Shown here piece after piece: positions 43,836-52,301 of a DNA stretch of 64,000 nucleotides; the stretch's first letter is position 1, and each line of letters starts with the position of its first letter. Origin of the DNA: an uncultured Eubacteriales bacterium (GTDB lineage: Bacteria > Bacillota > Clostridia > Christensenellales > Aristaeellaceae). Position numbers and translations under genes: made by a program. Location of the stretch: the NCBI GenBank assembly GCA_900550955.1, contig URUF01000001.1:42920-106919 (forward strand), given 5' to 3'. Below the pieces are notes generated by a model. It made no database searches and had not been told where the DNA came from. It saw nothing but the letters and a program-made list of their open reading frames with translations.

Positions 43836-45506
43836 TTATGGAATGATGATCTTAACGGCACGCGCGGGAACCGTAACACTTCCCGCCGCTGCCGCGAAGT
43901 CCTGGTTGGCGTCGCCCGCATTGAAGGCGGCTATGACGCGGTCGTTCTGATAGGCCCTTTCAAAAACGAAAAGCTGCTTTGGGCCGTCGCAGAGCAGGGT
44001 ACGGTACGCGCCCAGCCGGATGGCCTCGTGCCCGTGGCGCAGGCGGATAAGCTCCGTCACCCAGCCCAGCAGCTCCTTATCCTGCCGCTGCCATTGCATG
44101 CCCGCGCGGCAGCCGGGATCGTTTTCGCCCATCATGCCAATTTCCTCGCCGTAGTACAGGGCCGGGCTTCCGGGAAAAAGCATTTGAAAGGCGATAGCCA
44201 GCTTAAGCCGCCAGGTTTCCCCCTTCGCTTCCGTAAGGAAACGCGCCGTATCGTGGGAGGACAGGCAGTTATACAGGCACAGCGCCGTTTCCTGCGGATA
44301 TTTCATCAGTATCCTTTGCAGCCGGCAGTCAAGCTCCCGCGCGTCAATAGCGCCGCGCGCGAAGTACTCCACCATAGCGTCCCGGAACAGGTAGTTCATC
44401 ACCGTGTCGAACTGGTCGTTCCCGTTGAGCATGCGGGCGGCGTCCCCCCAGGTTTCGCCCAGCAGCAGCGCCTGCGGATACTCCGCGCGCAGCCGGCTTC
44501 GCAGGTACCTTACGCAGCCCGCGTCCAGCTCGTCCGCCACATCCAGCCGCCAGCCGTCAATGCCCGCGCGCCGTATCCAGTAGCGCATCACGGATAGGAT
44601 GAAGCCCTGCACCTCGCTATTGGCGGTATTCAGGCGCGGCATGTAGGGATAGTCGCCCACGCATTCGTAGCAGGCCGCGTCCACGGCGATGGGATAGCGC
44701 TTGGGATAGAACCAGTCCCGAAAGCGCGAGCGCTCGCCGTTTTGCATCAGGTCGCGGAAGGGCGCAAAATGAACGCCCGCGTGGTTGAACACGCCGTCCA
44801 GCACAACGCGCATGCCGCGCGCGTGCGCCTCCTCAACCAAGGCCTTGAGCTGCGCTTCCGTTCCAAAATCCGGGTCGATGGCAAAGTAATCCGTAGTGGC
44901 GTACTTATGGTTGAAATCCCCTTGGAAGATAGGCGTCAGATACAGGCAGTCCACGCCCAGCTTTTGCAGGTAGGGCAGGTTTTTGCGAATGCCCGCCAGG
45001 TCGCCGCCCAGATAGTTTTCCCGCGTAGGCTCCGCGTCCCATTTCTCCAGCGGATGGGATTTGGGCAGGTAATCGCCTCTTGCAAAGCGTTCCGGGAAGA
45101 TCTGGTAGTACACCGCGCCCACGGCCCATTCAACCGGCGCGATCACGTCCGTTGGGTTCACCTGCAAAAGCTCAAAAAAACCCTCGATCGGTTCCTCTTT
45201 TGTAAAGCCGCGCTCGCTCCAAAAGCCTTCTTCTCCCTCCCTATCCTTCAAACGGAAGAAGTACTTGATATAGTGCGCCTCCTCCGGAAACACCGTTTCC
45301 ACAACCCATTCGGCGTTTTGCCGGTCCTGCGCGCGAATTTGCAGGGAAAACGTAAACCGCTTCTTAGGCGCCGAGCGCTTCCAGCAGACGATGCTGCATT
45401 GCGCAATATCCTCGCTGGCGGTTAGGATGCGAAACCGAATTATATTTCGTGCAAGCGGTTGCCTAAACAACAAAACGGTATCATGGCGAATGGCGGCGGC
45501 ATTCAT
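43836..45506 (-). CDS. GH13 alpha-glucan-acting glycosidase (neopullulanase/cyclomaltodextrinase-like)
   Basis: A 556-residue intracellular GH13_20-type enzyme. An N-terminal starch-binding-like domain (AAIRHD onward) precedes the barrel: YYQIFPERFARGD, DGVFNHAG, GWRLDVADE with the nucleophile Asp, LLLGETWGD with the acid Glu, and LSSHDTARF with the third Asp. It has no signal peptide, so it should cut imported maltodextrins. The ATG at 45506 was preferred over a GTG three codons earlier because AGGA lies ten bases before it. It sits between lacI-type regulator and transporter genes in one operon. Confidence 0.93.
   Translation of the reverse strand: MNAAAIRHDTVLLFRQPLARNIIRFRILTASEDIAQCSIVCWKRSAPKKRFTFSLQIRAQDRQNAEWVVETVFPEEAHYIKYFFRLKDREGEEGFWSERGFTKEEPIEGFFELLQVNPTDVIAPVEWAVGAVYYQIFPERFARGDYLPKSHPLEKWDAEPTRENYLGGDLAGIRKNLPYLQKLGVDCLYLTPIFQGDFNHKYATTDYFAIDPDFGTEAQLKALVEEAHARGMRVVLDGVFNHAGVHFAPFRDLMQNGERSRFRDWFYPKRYPIAVDAACYECVGDYPYMPRLNTANSEVQGFILSVMRYWIRRAGIDGWRLDVADELDAGCVRYLRSRLRAEYPQALLLGETWGDAARMLNGNDQFDTVMNYLFRDAMVEYFARGAIDARELDCRLQRILMKYPQETALCLYNCLSSHDTARFLTEAKGETWRLKLAIAFQMLFPGSPALYYGEEIGMMGENDPGCRAGMQWQRQDKELLGWVTELIRLRHGHEAIRLGAYRTLLCDGPKQLFVFERAYQNDRVIAAFNAGDANQDFAAAAGSVTVPARAVKIIIP
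45451..45462. promoter_or_regulatory. Possible second LacI-type operator inside the GH13 gene
   Basis: GCAAGCGGTTGC differs by one base from the perfect palindrome near the operon promoter. It lies in codons 15-19 of the GH13 gene. A TATAAT lies 7 bases further along the minus strand, but no good -35 box is at the proper distance. Confidence 0.4.
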
Positions 45507-45511
45507 GTTTT

Positions 45512-46507
45512 TCACATCCTATGGCTTGATGCACGCTCAATCAGCGTGGTTCCCAGCAGCACCTGCTGGCTTGGCGTGTGATGGTCGATATGCTGAAACA
45601 AAAGGCGCGCCGCTTGCTCGCCAAGAAGGGCCGTATCCACATCCACGGAGGTAAGCGGCGGATCGGTAAACTCCGCCAGGGGATAGTTATCAAACGTTGC
45701 GACGCCTATCTCCGCAGGAACGCCCAGGCCCTGCGCGCGCGCCGCCTTCAAAAGGCCAAAGGCGCTCATATTGTCATTGCAAAGAAAGGCGTCCGGGCGG
45801 TCGGGGCGGGCAAGCGCCTGCAACGCTACGCGCTGCGCGTCCTCCACGGTGCCATCGGTGGGATAAACCAGCGCTTCCTGCTTTTCCAGCCTTTTTTCAT
45901 AGCCCTTGACGCGGCGCCTGCTAAAGCCCGTGCGGCCCTCGCCGCCCAGATAGGCGATGCGCCGGTAGCCGCGTGAAAGCAGGTGGGCAACCGCCATTTC
46001 CGCGCCCTGCGCGTTGTTTACATCCACCCAGCTCAGGTCATGATGCGCGGCTTCCGGCTGGCCCAGCACAACGCAGGGAAAGGACCGTATCTTTGCAAGA
46101 AGCGACGGCTTCACCGTGGAGGGCGGCAGGATGAGGCCGTCCACCTTACGCTCCAGCATCAGCTTTTCAATGCTGCCCATGCCCCCGGCGCGCTTGGCCC
46201 CATTGGCCAAAATCACATGATAACCGCGCTCCTGCGCCACTTTTTCCACGGCAAACAGGCTACGGTTGAAAAACACATTGCTAAACGCCTCGGTGTCCTC
46301 CGCGTCCACAACGACGCCAATCGCGCCGCTTTGCCCATTGGCCAGGCTGCGGGCCAGGCTGTTGGGATGGTAATCCAGCTCGCGCATGGCGGCGTAAATC
46401 TTTTCCCGCGTTTCCTCCATCACGGTGGCCTTTCCATTGAGCACGCGGCTCACCGTGGAGGAATTTACGCCCGCCAATTTGGCGACGTCATGGATCGTAG
46501 CGGCCAT
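45512..46507 (-). CDS. LacI family transcriptional regulator
   Basis: A 331-residue repressor. The DNA-binding head is ATIHDVAKLAGVNSSTVSRV, followed by LNGKATVMEETREKI and the hinge LDYHPNSLARSLANG. The C-terminal part is the periplasmic-binding-protein-like sugar sensor domain. AGGAGG precedes MAATIHD. It is first in the operon and likely represses itself and the downstream sugar genes through the palindrome at 46535. Confidence 0.95.
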   Translation of the reverse strand: MAATIHDVAKLAGVNSSTVSRVLNGKATVMEETREKIYAAMRELDYHPNSLARSLANGQSGAIGVVVDAEDTEAFSNVFFNRSLFAVEKVAQERGYHVILANGAKRAGGMGSIEKLMLERKVDGLILPPSTVKPSLLAKIRSFPCVVLGQPEAAHHDLSWVDVNNAQGAEMAVAHLLSRGYRRIAYLGGEGRTGFSRRRVKGYEKRLEKQEALVYPTDGTVEDAQRVALQALARPDRPDAFLCNDNMSAFGLLKAARAQGLGVPAEIGVATFDNYPLAEFTDPPLTSVDVDTALLGEQAARLLFQHIDHHTPSQQVLLGTTLIERASSHRM

Positions 46508-46534
46508 GGAAGCGCCTCCTATGCTGAACAATTA

Positions 46535-46548
46535 TGCAACCGGTTGCT
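46535..46548. promoter_or_regulatory. LacI-type operator
   Basis: GCAACCGGTTGC is a perfect palindrome with the central CG of LacI-family sites. It lies just downstream of the -10 box, where a bound repressor would block transcription. Confidence 0.75.
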
Positions 46549-46558
46549 TTATGAGATG

Positions 46559-46587
46559 ATTGTATCAGATGAGAAACCATGTGTCAA
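46559..46587 (-). promoter_or_regulatory. Promoter of the lacI-type sugar operon
   Basis: TTGACA (46582-46587) and TACAAT (46559-46564) on the minus strand have a 17-base spacer. The operator palindrome begins about 11 bases past the -10. Confidence 0.85.
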
Positions 46588-46681
46588 TAGGAAAATGAAA
46601 AAAGCGTGCGTTGGAAAACCGCAAATCCGGTATTGGGGAAACCGCCGGCTGCTGGGCGGTATATTTTTGATAGAAACAGCG

Positions 46682-46717
46682 CCGGCGGCAGGCCCTGCTT
46701 CTGTGGCCTGCCGCCGG
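46682..46717 (-). terminator. Hairpin terminator downstream of spo0A
   Basis: A perfect 13-bp GC-rich stem (CCGGCGGCAGGCC / GGCCTGCCGCCGG) lies 24 bases past the spo0A stop. The T-run is weak on the minus strand. Confidence 0.6.
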
Positions 46718-46740
46718 TTTGCCTTTTAATCAGGATATGC

Positions 46741-47523
46741 TTATGCGCCGCGCGCGGGCGCTTCCATACTCAACCTGTCCGCCAGCATGGCGATAAATTC
46801 GCCGTTGGTGGGCTTGTCCTCCGGCGAGCACACGCGGCAGCCAAAGGCTTTGTTGATGCTTTCCACGCGGCCGCGGTTCCACGCCACCTCGATGGCGTGG
46901 CGGATGGCGCGCTCCACCTTGCTGGCGGTGGTGCCGAACTGTGCCGCAATGCCTGGATACAGCTCCTTTGTGATGCGGTTGATCACATCCGGGTTCTCCA
47001 CCACCATTTTTACGCCTGCGCGCAGGTATTGGTAGCCCTTGATATGCGCCGGAATGCCAATGGTTAAAAACAGCGAGCTCAGCTTATCGTCAATGCTTTG
47101 CGAAGGGCTGGGCTGGGGCCGGGAAAAAACAGGCAGCGGCGCGGACAGGCCGTTTGCCAGCTCGCGGATATGCCCCATAAGGTTTTCGGGCTCAAAGGGC
47201 TTTACCAGATAAAACTTTGCGCCCAGCTCCACAGCCCGCATAACAAAATCATCACGGGCCAGGGCGGTGGCTACAATCACCTTTGGCATGGAGGCAAGGC
47301 GCAGGCGGCGCATTTCCTCCATGAGCGTATAGCCGTCCATTACAGGCATCACAATATCCGTGATCATAATATCAAAGGATTGTTCCATAAGCTTTGCAAG
47401 CGCTTCAGCGCCGTTGGAAGCCTCCACGACCGCTTCCACATCCGCCTGTTTTTGAAGCATTTCAGCCATGCTTTTCCTAAGCGCCGCATGATCGTCCACG
47501 ATCAAAATCCGCATCGGTTGCAT
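46741..47523 (-). CDS. spo0A: Sporulation transcription factor Spo0A
   Basis: Master regulator of sporulation. The 260-residue protein has a CheY-like receiver (MRILIVDDHAALRKSM, phosphorylatable Asp in ITDIVMPVMDG, YLVKPFEPENL) and the Spo0A-specific DNA-binding domain: GIPAHIKGYQYLRAGVKMV, ELYPGIAAQFGTTASKVERA and RHAIEVAWNRGR. GGGGG lies seven bases before the ATG chosen; an earlier ATG two codons upstream overlaps that site. Its presence implies an endospore-forming lineage. No spoIVB was seen next to it. Confidence 0.97.
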   Translation of the reverse strand: MQPMRILIVDDHAALRKSMAEMLQKQADVEAVVEASNGAEALAKLMEQSFDIMITDIVMPVMDGYTLMEEMRRLRLASMPKVIVATALARDDFVMRAVELGAKFYLVKPFEPENLMGHIRELANGLSAPLPVFSRPQPSPSQSIDDKLSSLFLTIGIPAHIKGYQYLRAGVKMVVENPDVINRITKELYPGIAAQFGTTASKVERAIRHAIEVAWNRGRVESINKAFGCRVCSPEDKPTNGEFIAMLADRLSMEAPARGA

Positions 47524-47554
47524 GAGCATTCCCCCTTACTGGCTCTTTTTCCGC

Positions 47555-47560
47555 ATTATA
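47555..47560 (-). promoter_or_regulatory. -10 box of the spo0A promoter
   Basis: TATAAT on the minus strand, 31 bases before the start codon. The -35 region is not clear, and the surrounding AT-rich bases include TTTGACT, which may be part of a regulator site. The details are tentative. Confidence 0.4.
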
Positions 47561-47599
47561 ACATCACGGCTGTCACAAAGAGTGAATTTCGTTTAAAAT

Positions 47600-47894
47600 A
47601 GTCAAATTGTTACGAGGACGCCGTTTTTTCGGGCCCGTTTCCCAAAGCCCGAGCGCAAACGTCAAGAAGTACCGGCGATAGCGCGCCGGGCATGAAAAGA
47701 ATTTTTACAAGGGAATTGAAAAGAAAAATATTTTTTTCATCCTGACCACAAAGGAAAAAGTGTTTCATAACGCCAAGCAAAGCCCCGCCCGTAAGCCTTT
47801 GCACAGGCTAAGCCAAGGGCGGGGTTGCTACAAATGTCTGAACTTTTTGTGAAAAGGGCGCTAACGGGCTTGCAACGCCCTGAAGGCGGCCATC
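47600..47894. other. Intergenic stretch with a long hairpin
   Basis: No convincing gene lies here; a 64-codon minus-strand frame has no family features. A long hairpin at 47776-47829 pairs AGCAA and GCCCCGCCC with GGGCGGGG and TTGCT and encloses AGCCT...AGGCT. It lies past the acyltransferase stop and may end that transcript. Confidence 0.5.
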
Positions 47895-49025
47895 CTATTC
47901 CCGCTGCGCGGGCAGCGGCCATTTGGCTATCCACGCTCGGGCCTTTCCGTCCAGCCGCACACAAAGCCGCTCTAGCTTCAGCGCCCCAAACAGCCGCTGC
48001 CGGAGCGCCTCCATCGCCAGGCATAGGCCAAATACCGCCGCTACGCTGCCCGCAACCGCAAGCGCCAGGCCAAGCGGAGGCAATCCCGAATACGCAAGCA
48101 ACCGATTATGAATCAGCAATTCGCGCACCTGCGGATGATCGTGAATCAGGTAAACGCCAAAGGTAAGGGGCGATACCGCCGCAATGCAGCGAGCGGCCCT
48201 GCCCTGCGGCTTCAGGCGGGCAAAGAGCAGCACAAGCGCAACCGCCGCCAACAGCATTGCGGGCGATGTATAGTAGTATAAAAATTCCGGCGAAAGGTTG
48301 CGGGCCAGCCCCCGCGCATTCAGCTTTTCAACGCCCAGCCTGCCGGCCCAGGCGGCCAATGCGCAAAGCGCGTACACAAGCGCCCATTTGACGGGCCTGG
48401 GCTTTAAGGCCATCGAATATTCGCGCAGGCATCCGCCAAGCAGGTACAAAACCGCCAGCCACAAAATATGATAACCACGCTGCAAGCCAAACAGATCCAT
48501 GGGATTGGCCACGGGCAGCAGTGAAAACAGCCCAACCGCCGCCAGCACCGTAAGCAGCAGCGTGCGCGTATGCATGCGTTTCAACAGGCAGTTCAGCGCC
48601 GGAATGAAGAAATACAACCCAAAATAGGCCGTAAAGTACCAATAGCGCTTCTGTATTACCGGGAATAGCCCCAGCGCCACATCCAACCAGGAAACCTGGC
48701 CCGGGAAAGCCGCCATCATTGCGGCGCTTAACCCCACCGACCAAAATAGCGCCTCGAACCACAGCATGAAAAGCCGGGAAAGCTTGAATGCCGTCCGCGA
48801 CATCACAAAGCCTGTAATCAGCGCATAGCAGTTCACCGCGCAGGAAACGGCCGCATTCAGCAGCAGCGCCGCTTCATAGCTCGGCAAGAATTGGGGAAAG
48901 GCAAACGCCAATCCCCCATGCGTAAGCAAATGATGCACAACGATCATCAACATAGCGATGATTCGCAAAAAATCTATGCCGCTATTTCGCTTTGCCGCAG
49001 GCTTTCCTTGCACCTGTGCGTTCAC
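47895..49025 (-). CDS. Acyltransferase family 3 membrane protein
   Basis: A 376-residue protein with about ten membrane helices. FLRIIAMLMIVVHHLLTHGG carries the conserved His, and QKRYWYFTAYFGLYFFIPAL and SPLTFGVYLIHDHP are typical of acyltransferase 3 enzymes that O-acetylate cell-surface sugars. The start is taken as GTG at 49025, with GGAGGGAGG upstream; a longer frame would contain the promoter. It may modify peptidoglycan or the exopolysaccharide. Confidence 0.88.
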   Translation of the reverse strand: MNAQVQGKPAAKRNSGIDFLRIIAMLMIVVHHLLTHGGLAFAFPQFLPSYEAALLLNAAVSCAVNCYALITGFVMSRTAFKLSRLFMLWFEALFWSVGLSAAMMAAFPGQVSWLDVALGLFPVIQKRYWYFTAYFGLYFFIPALNCLLKRMHTRTLLLTVLAAVGLFSLLPVANPMDLFGLQRGYHILWLAVLYLLGGCLREYSMALKPRPVKWALVYALCALAAWAGRLGVEKLNARGLARNLSPEFLYYYTSPAMLLAAVALVLLFARLKPQGRAARCIAAVSPLTFGVYLIHDHPQVRELLIHNRLLAYSGLPPLGLALAVAGSVAAVFGLCLAMEALRQRLFGALKLERLCVRLDGKARAWIAKWPLPAQRE

Positions 49026-49065
49026 GGGCAAGCCTCCCTCCACGCAGCGCTTTCTTATAAAGCCT

Positions 49066-49093
49066 ATTATAGCCATATTTTTCAACGCGTCAA
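49066..49093 (-). promoter_or_regulatory. Promoter of the acyltransferase gene
   Basis: TTGACG (49088-49093) and TATAAT (49066-49071) on the minus strand, 16 bases apart, 40 bases before the GTG start. This placement rules against the longer upstream start. Confidence 0.75.
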
Positions 49094-49151
49094 CTTTGTA
49101 TGCCCTGCTTTGCGCCCAACAACGCGTTTGCCGGGCAAGCGTATATTTTGC

Positions 49152-49180
49152 TTGCGCGCCGTGCCGTTTTATCGTACAAT
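49152..49180 (+). promoter_or_regulatory. Promoter of guaA
   Basis: TTGCGC (49152-49157) and TACAAT (49175-49180) have a 17-base spacer. A dyad ACTTGG-ATT-CCAAGT (49194-49208) follows and could be an operator in the leader. No purine riboswitch was recognised. Confidence 0.55.
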
Positions 49181-49248
49181 GAACATTGTGAATACTTGGA
49201 TTCCAAGTGTTCGGAAACTTATGGCTTGGGAAGGAGAAACGGGCCTTT

Positions 49249-50793
49249 ATGGAAAAACCACAATGCGTTGTGATCCTGGACTTTGGCGGACAGTATACGC
49301 AGCTTATCGCGCGGCGTGTGCGTGAGCGCGGTGTCTATTCCTATGTGCTGCCTTACAGCGCTTCCATGGCGGAAATAAGCGAAACCCATCCCATGGGGAT
49401 TATTTTAAGCGGCGGACCGGCCAGCGTGCTGGATGCGGACGCGCCAAAAATCGACATGGCGGTATTTTCGCTGGGCGTGCCGGTACTGGGCATTTGCTAC
49501 GGCATGCAGCTGATGGCCTACCTGCACGGCGCGCCCATTGAAAAATGCGCGCAGCGCGAATATGGCCGCACCGCCGTTACGATGGATGAAACCCAAGCCG
49601 GCCTGCTAAAGGGCCTAAAGCCCCAAAGCCAGTGCTGGATGAGCCATACCTGGCAAGTGGCCAAGCCCCCGCAGGGCTTTGCCGCCATCGCCCACACGCC
49701 TAATTGCCCCGTAGCCGCCATGGCCAATCCTGAAAAACGCCTTTACGGCATACAGCTTCATCCCGAGGTGACGCATACGGAGGAAGGCACGCGCATTCTA
49801 AACAACTTCCTGATGGACATCTGCGGCCTGAAGGGCGACTGGAACATGGAAGCCTACGCGGATATGGCCGTGCGTCAAATTCGCGAGCAGGTGGGCGGCG
49901 GGACGGTGCTTTTGGGCCTGTCCGGCGGTGTGGACAGCGCCGTGGCCGCCGCGCTTATCTACCGCGCCATTGGCAGCAGGCTTACCTGCGTTTATGTGGA
50001 TCATGGCTTTATGCGCGCCGGCGAGAGCGACCAGGTGGTCGATATCTTCACCAAAACCTTCCCTGTGGAGCTGATACACGTCAACGCGGCCGATCGCTTC
50101 TTTGCCGACCTCAAGGGCGTTACCGATCCTGAAACCAAGCGCAAGATCATCGGCCGCGACTTTGTGGAAGTATTTAAGGAAGAAGCGCAAAAGCTGGGCA
50201 AGCGCGATCATTTTGCGCAGGGCACCATCTATCCCGATGTAATTGAGAGCGGCAAGGCCAAGGGCAGCGCCGTAATCAAAAGCCACCACAACGTGGGCGG
50301 CCTGCCCGCGGAACTGGGCTTTGAAAGCCTTGTGGAGCCGCTGCGCATGCTTTTTAAGGACGAGGTCCGCAAACTGGGCCTGGCCCTGGGCCTGCCCGAA
50401 AGCCTTGTGTACCGCCAGCCCTTCCCCGGCCCTGGCCTGGCCATCCGCGTCGTTGGCGACCTTACGCCGGACAAAGTGCGCATTGTGCGCGAAAGCGACC
50501 TCATTTTGCGGGAGGAAATTGCCGCGGCAGGCTTGAGCAAAAGCGTTTCGCAGTACTTTACGGTGCTCACCGGCGCGCGCTCCGTCGGCGTCATGGGCGA
50601 CGAGCGCACCTACGCCTACGCGGTAGCCCTTCGCGCCGTAACCACCGATGACTTTATGACCGCCGATGTGGCCCAGCTTCCCTACGACCTCCTGGGCAAG
50701 ATTGCCACGCGCATTGTGGGCGAGGTTGCGGGTTGCAACCGCGTATTGTACGATATTACTACAAAACCTCCGGCTTCTATTGAGTGGGAATAA
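49249..50793 (+). CDS. guaA: GMP synthase (glutamine-hydrolysing)
   Basis: Converts XMP to GMP. The 514-residue protein has the glutaminase half (VILDFGGQYTQLIARRVRE, GICYGMQLMA with the catalytic Cys, GIQLHPEVTHT), the ATP pyrophosphatase loop GLSGGVDSAVAAAL and the C-terminal dimer part ending LYDITTKPPASIEWE, complete. AAGGAG precedes the ATG at 49249. Its 3' end is a known integration site for mobile elements in several bacteria, and a partial duplicate of it lies at 51345. Confidence 0.98.
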   Translation: MEKPQCVVILDFGGQYTQLIARRVRERGVYSYVLPYSASMAEISETHPMGIILSGGPASVLDADAPKIDMAVFSLGVPVLGICYGMQLMAYLHGAPIEKCAQREYGRTAVTMDETQAGLLKGLKPQSQCWMSHTWQVAKPPQGFAAIAHTPNCPVAAMANPEKRLYGIQLHPEVTHTEEGTRILNNFLMDICGLKGDWNMEAYADMAVRQIREQVGGGTVLLGLSGGVDSAVAAALIYRAIGSRLTCVYVDHGFMRAGESDQVVDIFTKTFPVELIHVNAADRFFADLKGVTDPETKRKIIGRDFVEVFKEEAQKLGKRDHFAQGTIYPDVIESGKAKGSAVIKSHHNVGGLPAELGFESLVEPLRMLFKDEVRKLGLALGLPESLVYRQPFPGPGLAIRVVGDLTPDKVRIVRESDLILREEIAAAGLSKSVSQYFTVLTGARSVGVMGDERTYAYAVALRAVTTDDFMTADVAQLPYDLLGKIATRIVGEVAGCNRVLYDITTKPPASIEWE

Positions 50794-50794
50794 T
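50782..50794 (+). repeat. Direct repeat at the guaA 3' end (putative attL)
   Basis: GAGTGGGAATAAT, covering the last codons and stop of guaA, occurs again at 51345-51357. The DNA between is strikingly AT-rich compared with guaA. Confidence 0.6.
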
Positions 50795-50828
50795 TTTATA
50801 TCAGCATTTCAATTTTGGAGGAAAACAT

Positions 50829-51212
50829 TTGGCAACAATCTATTTCAAAAAAGATTTAGTAAGTGCTGCATTAAATCTTATTAAGCTTAAAGGCACGGTT
50901 GATAAACTAAAGGCAAAAGATGATATTGATCAAATAGATGCTATACTGACAAGCTATTACAGTGAATACGGATATGATCCTGTAGCTGCAGATCTGCTAG
51001 ATAAGCGAATTCTAAAAGAGTACCCTGTGATTGGGAGAATTAATCAACTGCCTTCGTTGAAAATCTCAAGCGGATTAAAGAATGATTCACTACCCGTAGT
51101 TAATCCAATAATAAGCAATTTAAATCAGGACCGTTATGGTATCATGTTTGATGTCTTATCCAAAGAAGGCCTTGTCCATAAATTAGAAGATTTCGTTGAT
51201 CGAATTGAATAG
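50829..51212 (+). CDS. Hypothetical AT-rich protein in the guaA islet
   Basis: A 127-residue predicted protein with no recognised family. It starts with TTG at 50829, with GGAGG seven bases upstream, and reads MATIYFKKDLVSAALNLIKL at its start, which looks helical (DKLKAKDDIDQIDAILTSYY). Codon use is A/T-ending, unlike the flanking genome, and it lies between the two copies of the guaA-end repeat, so it was probably acquired. Confidence 0.55.
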   Translation: MATIYFKKDLVSAALNLIKLKGTVDKLKAKDDIDQIDAILTSYYSEYGYDPVAADLLDKRILKEYPVIGRINQLPSLKISSGLKNDSLPVVNPIISNLNQDRYGIMFDVLSKEGLVHKLEDFVDRIE

Positions 51213-51344
51213 GCAGCAATGGGGAACTCACTTCCATTGGCAACAAAAATCAGATAGCCTTAACTATCTGGATAATGAAAACAATCCAAAGAATTCAAGC
51301 TAAATCTCATAAGTAAAACTATTTAGAAAACTTCTAACAAGAGC

Positions 51345-51357
51345 GAGTGGGAATAAT
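51345..51357 (+). repeat. Direct repeat of the guaA 3' end (putative attR)
   Basis: An exact copy of GAGTGGGAATAAT. It is followed after nine bases by a GC-rich terminator that would suit guaA, as if the insertion pushed guaA's own terminator downstream. Confidence 0.6.
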
Positions 51358-51365
51358 GAACAACT

Positions 51366-51404
51366 GCCCCGGAGTCCTTGATTCTCAAGGCTTCGGGGCT
51401 TTTC
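51366..51404 (+). terminator. Terminator after the guaA-end duplicate
   Basis: GCCCCGGAG pairs with CTTCGGGGC, and CCTTG with CAAGG, followed by TTTT. It probably was the original guaA terminator. Confidence 0.8.
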
Positions 51405-51456
51405 TTGCTTTTTGTGGCATTAATATGCCTTTTCAACGGATCTCCGCCGACGATGA

Positions 51457-51576
51457 GCGGGTCAGCGGGCCTTTGGCCTGGAACAGGTGGAGGCGGCGGT
51501 GAAGGCCGCTAAACAGCAGGAGCGGGCGGAGAAAGTACACAAGCGGCCCCGGCGCCCCTTTGACCGGGGGCGGTAA
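51457..51576 (+). pseudogene. GC-rich gene remnant (C-terminal fragment)
   Basis: Thirty-nine open codons end in TAA at 51574. They read as a basic C-terminal tail (LEQVEAAVKAAKQQERAEKV, then HKRPRRPFDRGR). No start or upstream part is present. The composition is GC-rich within AT-rich surroundings. The tail resembles those of mobilisation proteins, but this is only an impression. Confidence 0.3.
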
Positions 51577-51657
51577 AAGAGTGGATTTATAAGCGGCCTT
51601 GTGATATACTGTTTTCAAATAATAAGGTGGCAAATCTTAATTTACGGAGGGAATGCA

Positions 51658-52071
51658 ATGCTTGAAAATATGCCATCCCAAGCAACTATGACTGAATTGC
51701 TCGGACAGTCTTTGCTTGAAGTCTGGCAAGCGTTATGTTCGGCTATTGATGAAAAATACGAAATGGAACGATTATGGAATACTGGCGGTAAGAATTGGGC
51801 CTACGAGTATAAATACCGTAGAGGTGGAAAAACGCTTTGTTGCCTGTACGCAAAAAGCCATTGCATTGGTTTCATGATTATCTTTGGGAAAGATGAAAGA
51901 ATAAAATTTGAAGGTATAAGGGACACTCTTTCCAATGCCGTTTGTAGGAAATATGATGAAGCAACAACCTATCATGATGGAAAATGGGTCATGTTTGAAC
52001 CGACCAATACTGCTGAATTTGATGATTATATGAAATTGTTGGCTATCAAAAGGAAGCCGAATCGGAAATAG
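51658..52071 (+). CDS. DUF3788 family protein
   Basis: A 137-residue protein resembling DUF3788: LEVWQALCSAIDEKYEMERL, WNTGGKNWAYEYKYRRGGKT and the closing FEPTNTAEFDDYMKLLAIKR. Members are small, found across Firmicutes and Bacteroidetes, and of unknown function. ACGGAGGG precedes the ATG. It is AT-rich and belongs to the accessory block after guaA. Confidence 0.75.
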   Translation: MLENMPSQATMTELLGQSLLEVWQALCSAIDEKYEMERLWNTGGKNWAYEYKYRRGGKTLCCLYAKSHCIGFMIIFGKDERIKFEGIRDTLSNAVCRKYDEATTYHDGKWVMFEPTNTAEFDDYMKLLAIKRKPNRK

Positions 52072-52301
52072 CCATTATATTTTACCAAGGAGTCACAAAC
52101 CCAGTCGGAGCTGTCAAGGGTCGAGAGGAACGGCGCGCTCTGTGATGCTATTTTGATACTACGAAAACAAGCAACCAAAAACAGAGAGTAAAGCATTACC
52201 ATATTTGCGAATGCATTGCCCGTAAAATTATAGGAACGGATGGTATGAAATACACGCCTATGAAACTTGAGAACTACCTTCTGATTGTAGAGGAGGATAT
52301 T
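52072..52301 (+). other. AT-rich spacer within the accessory block
   Basis: No gene is recognised in these 230 bases apart from a possible upstream start of the next frame at 52245. No repeat or insertion-sequence end was seen. Confidence 0.4.

Noticed and set aside
43836..45506. TATAAT within the GH13 gene as an internal promoter
   Set aside because: The nearest -35-like hexamer (TTGTTT) is 20 bases away, too far for confidence; kept only as a remark at the internal operator.
47610..47804. 64-codon minus-strand frame between spo0A and the acyltransferase
   Set aside because: No RBS, no family features, and it includes part of a large hairpin.
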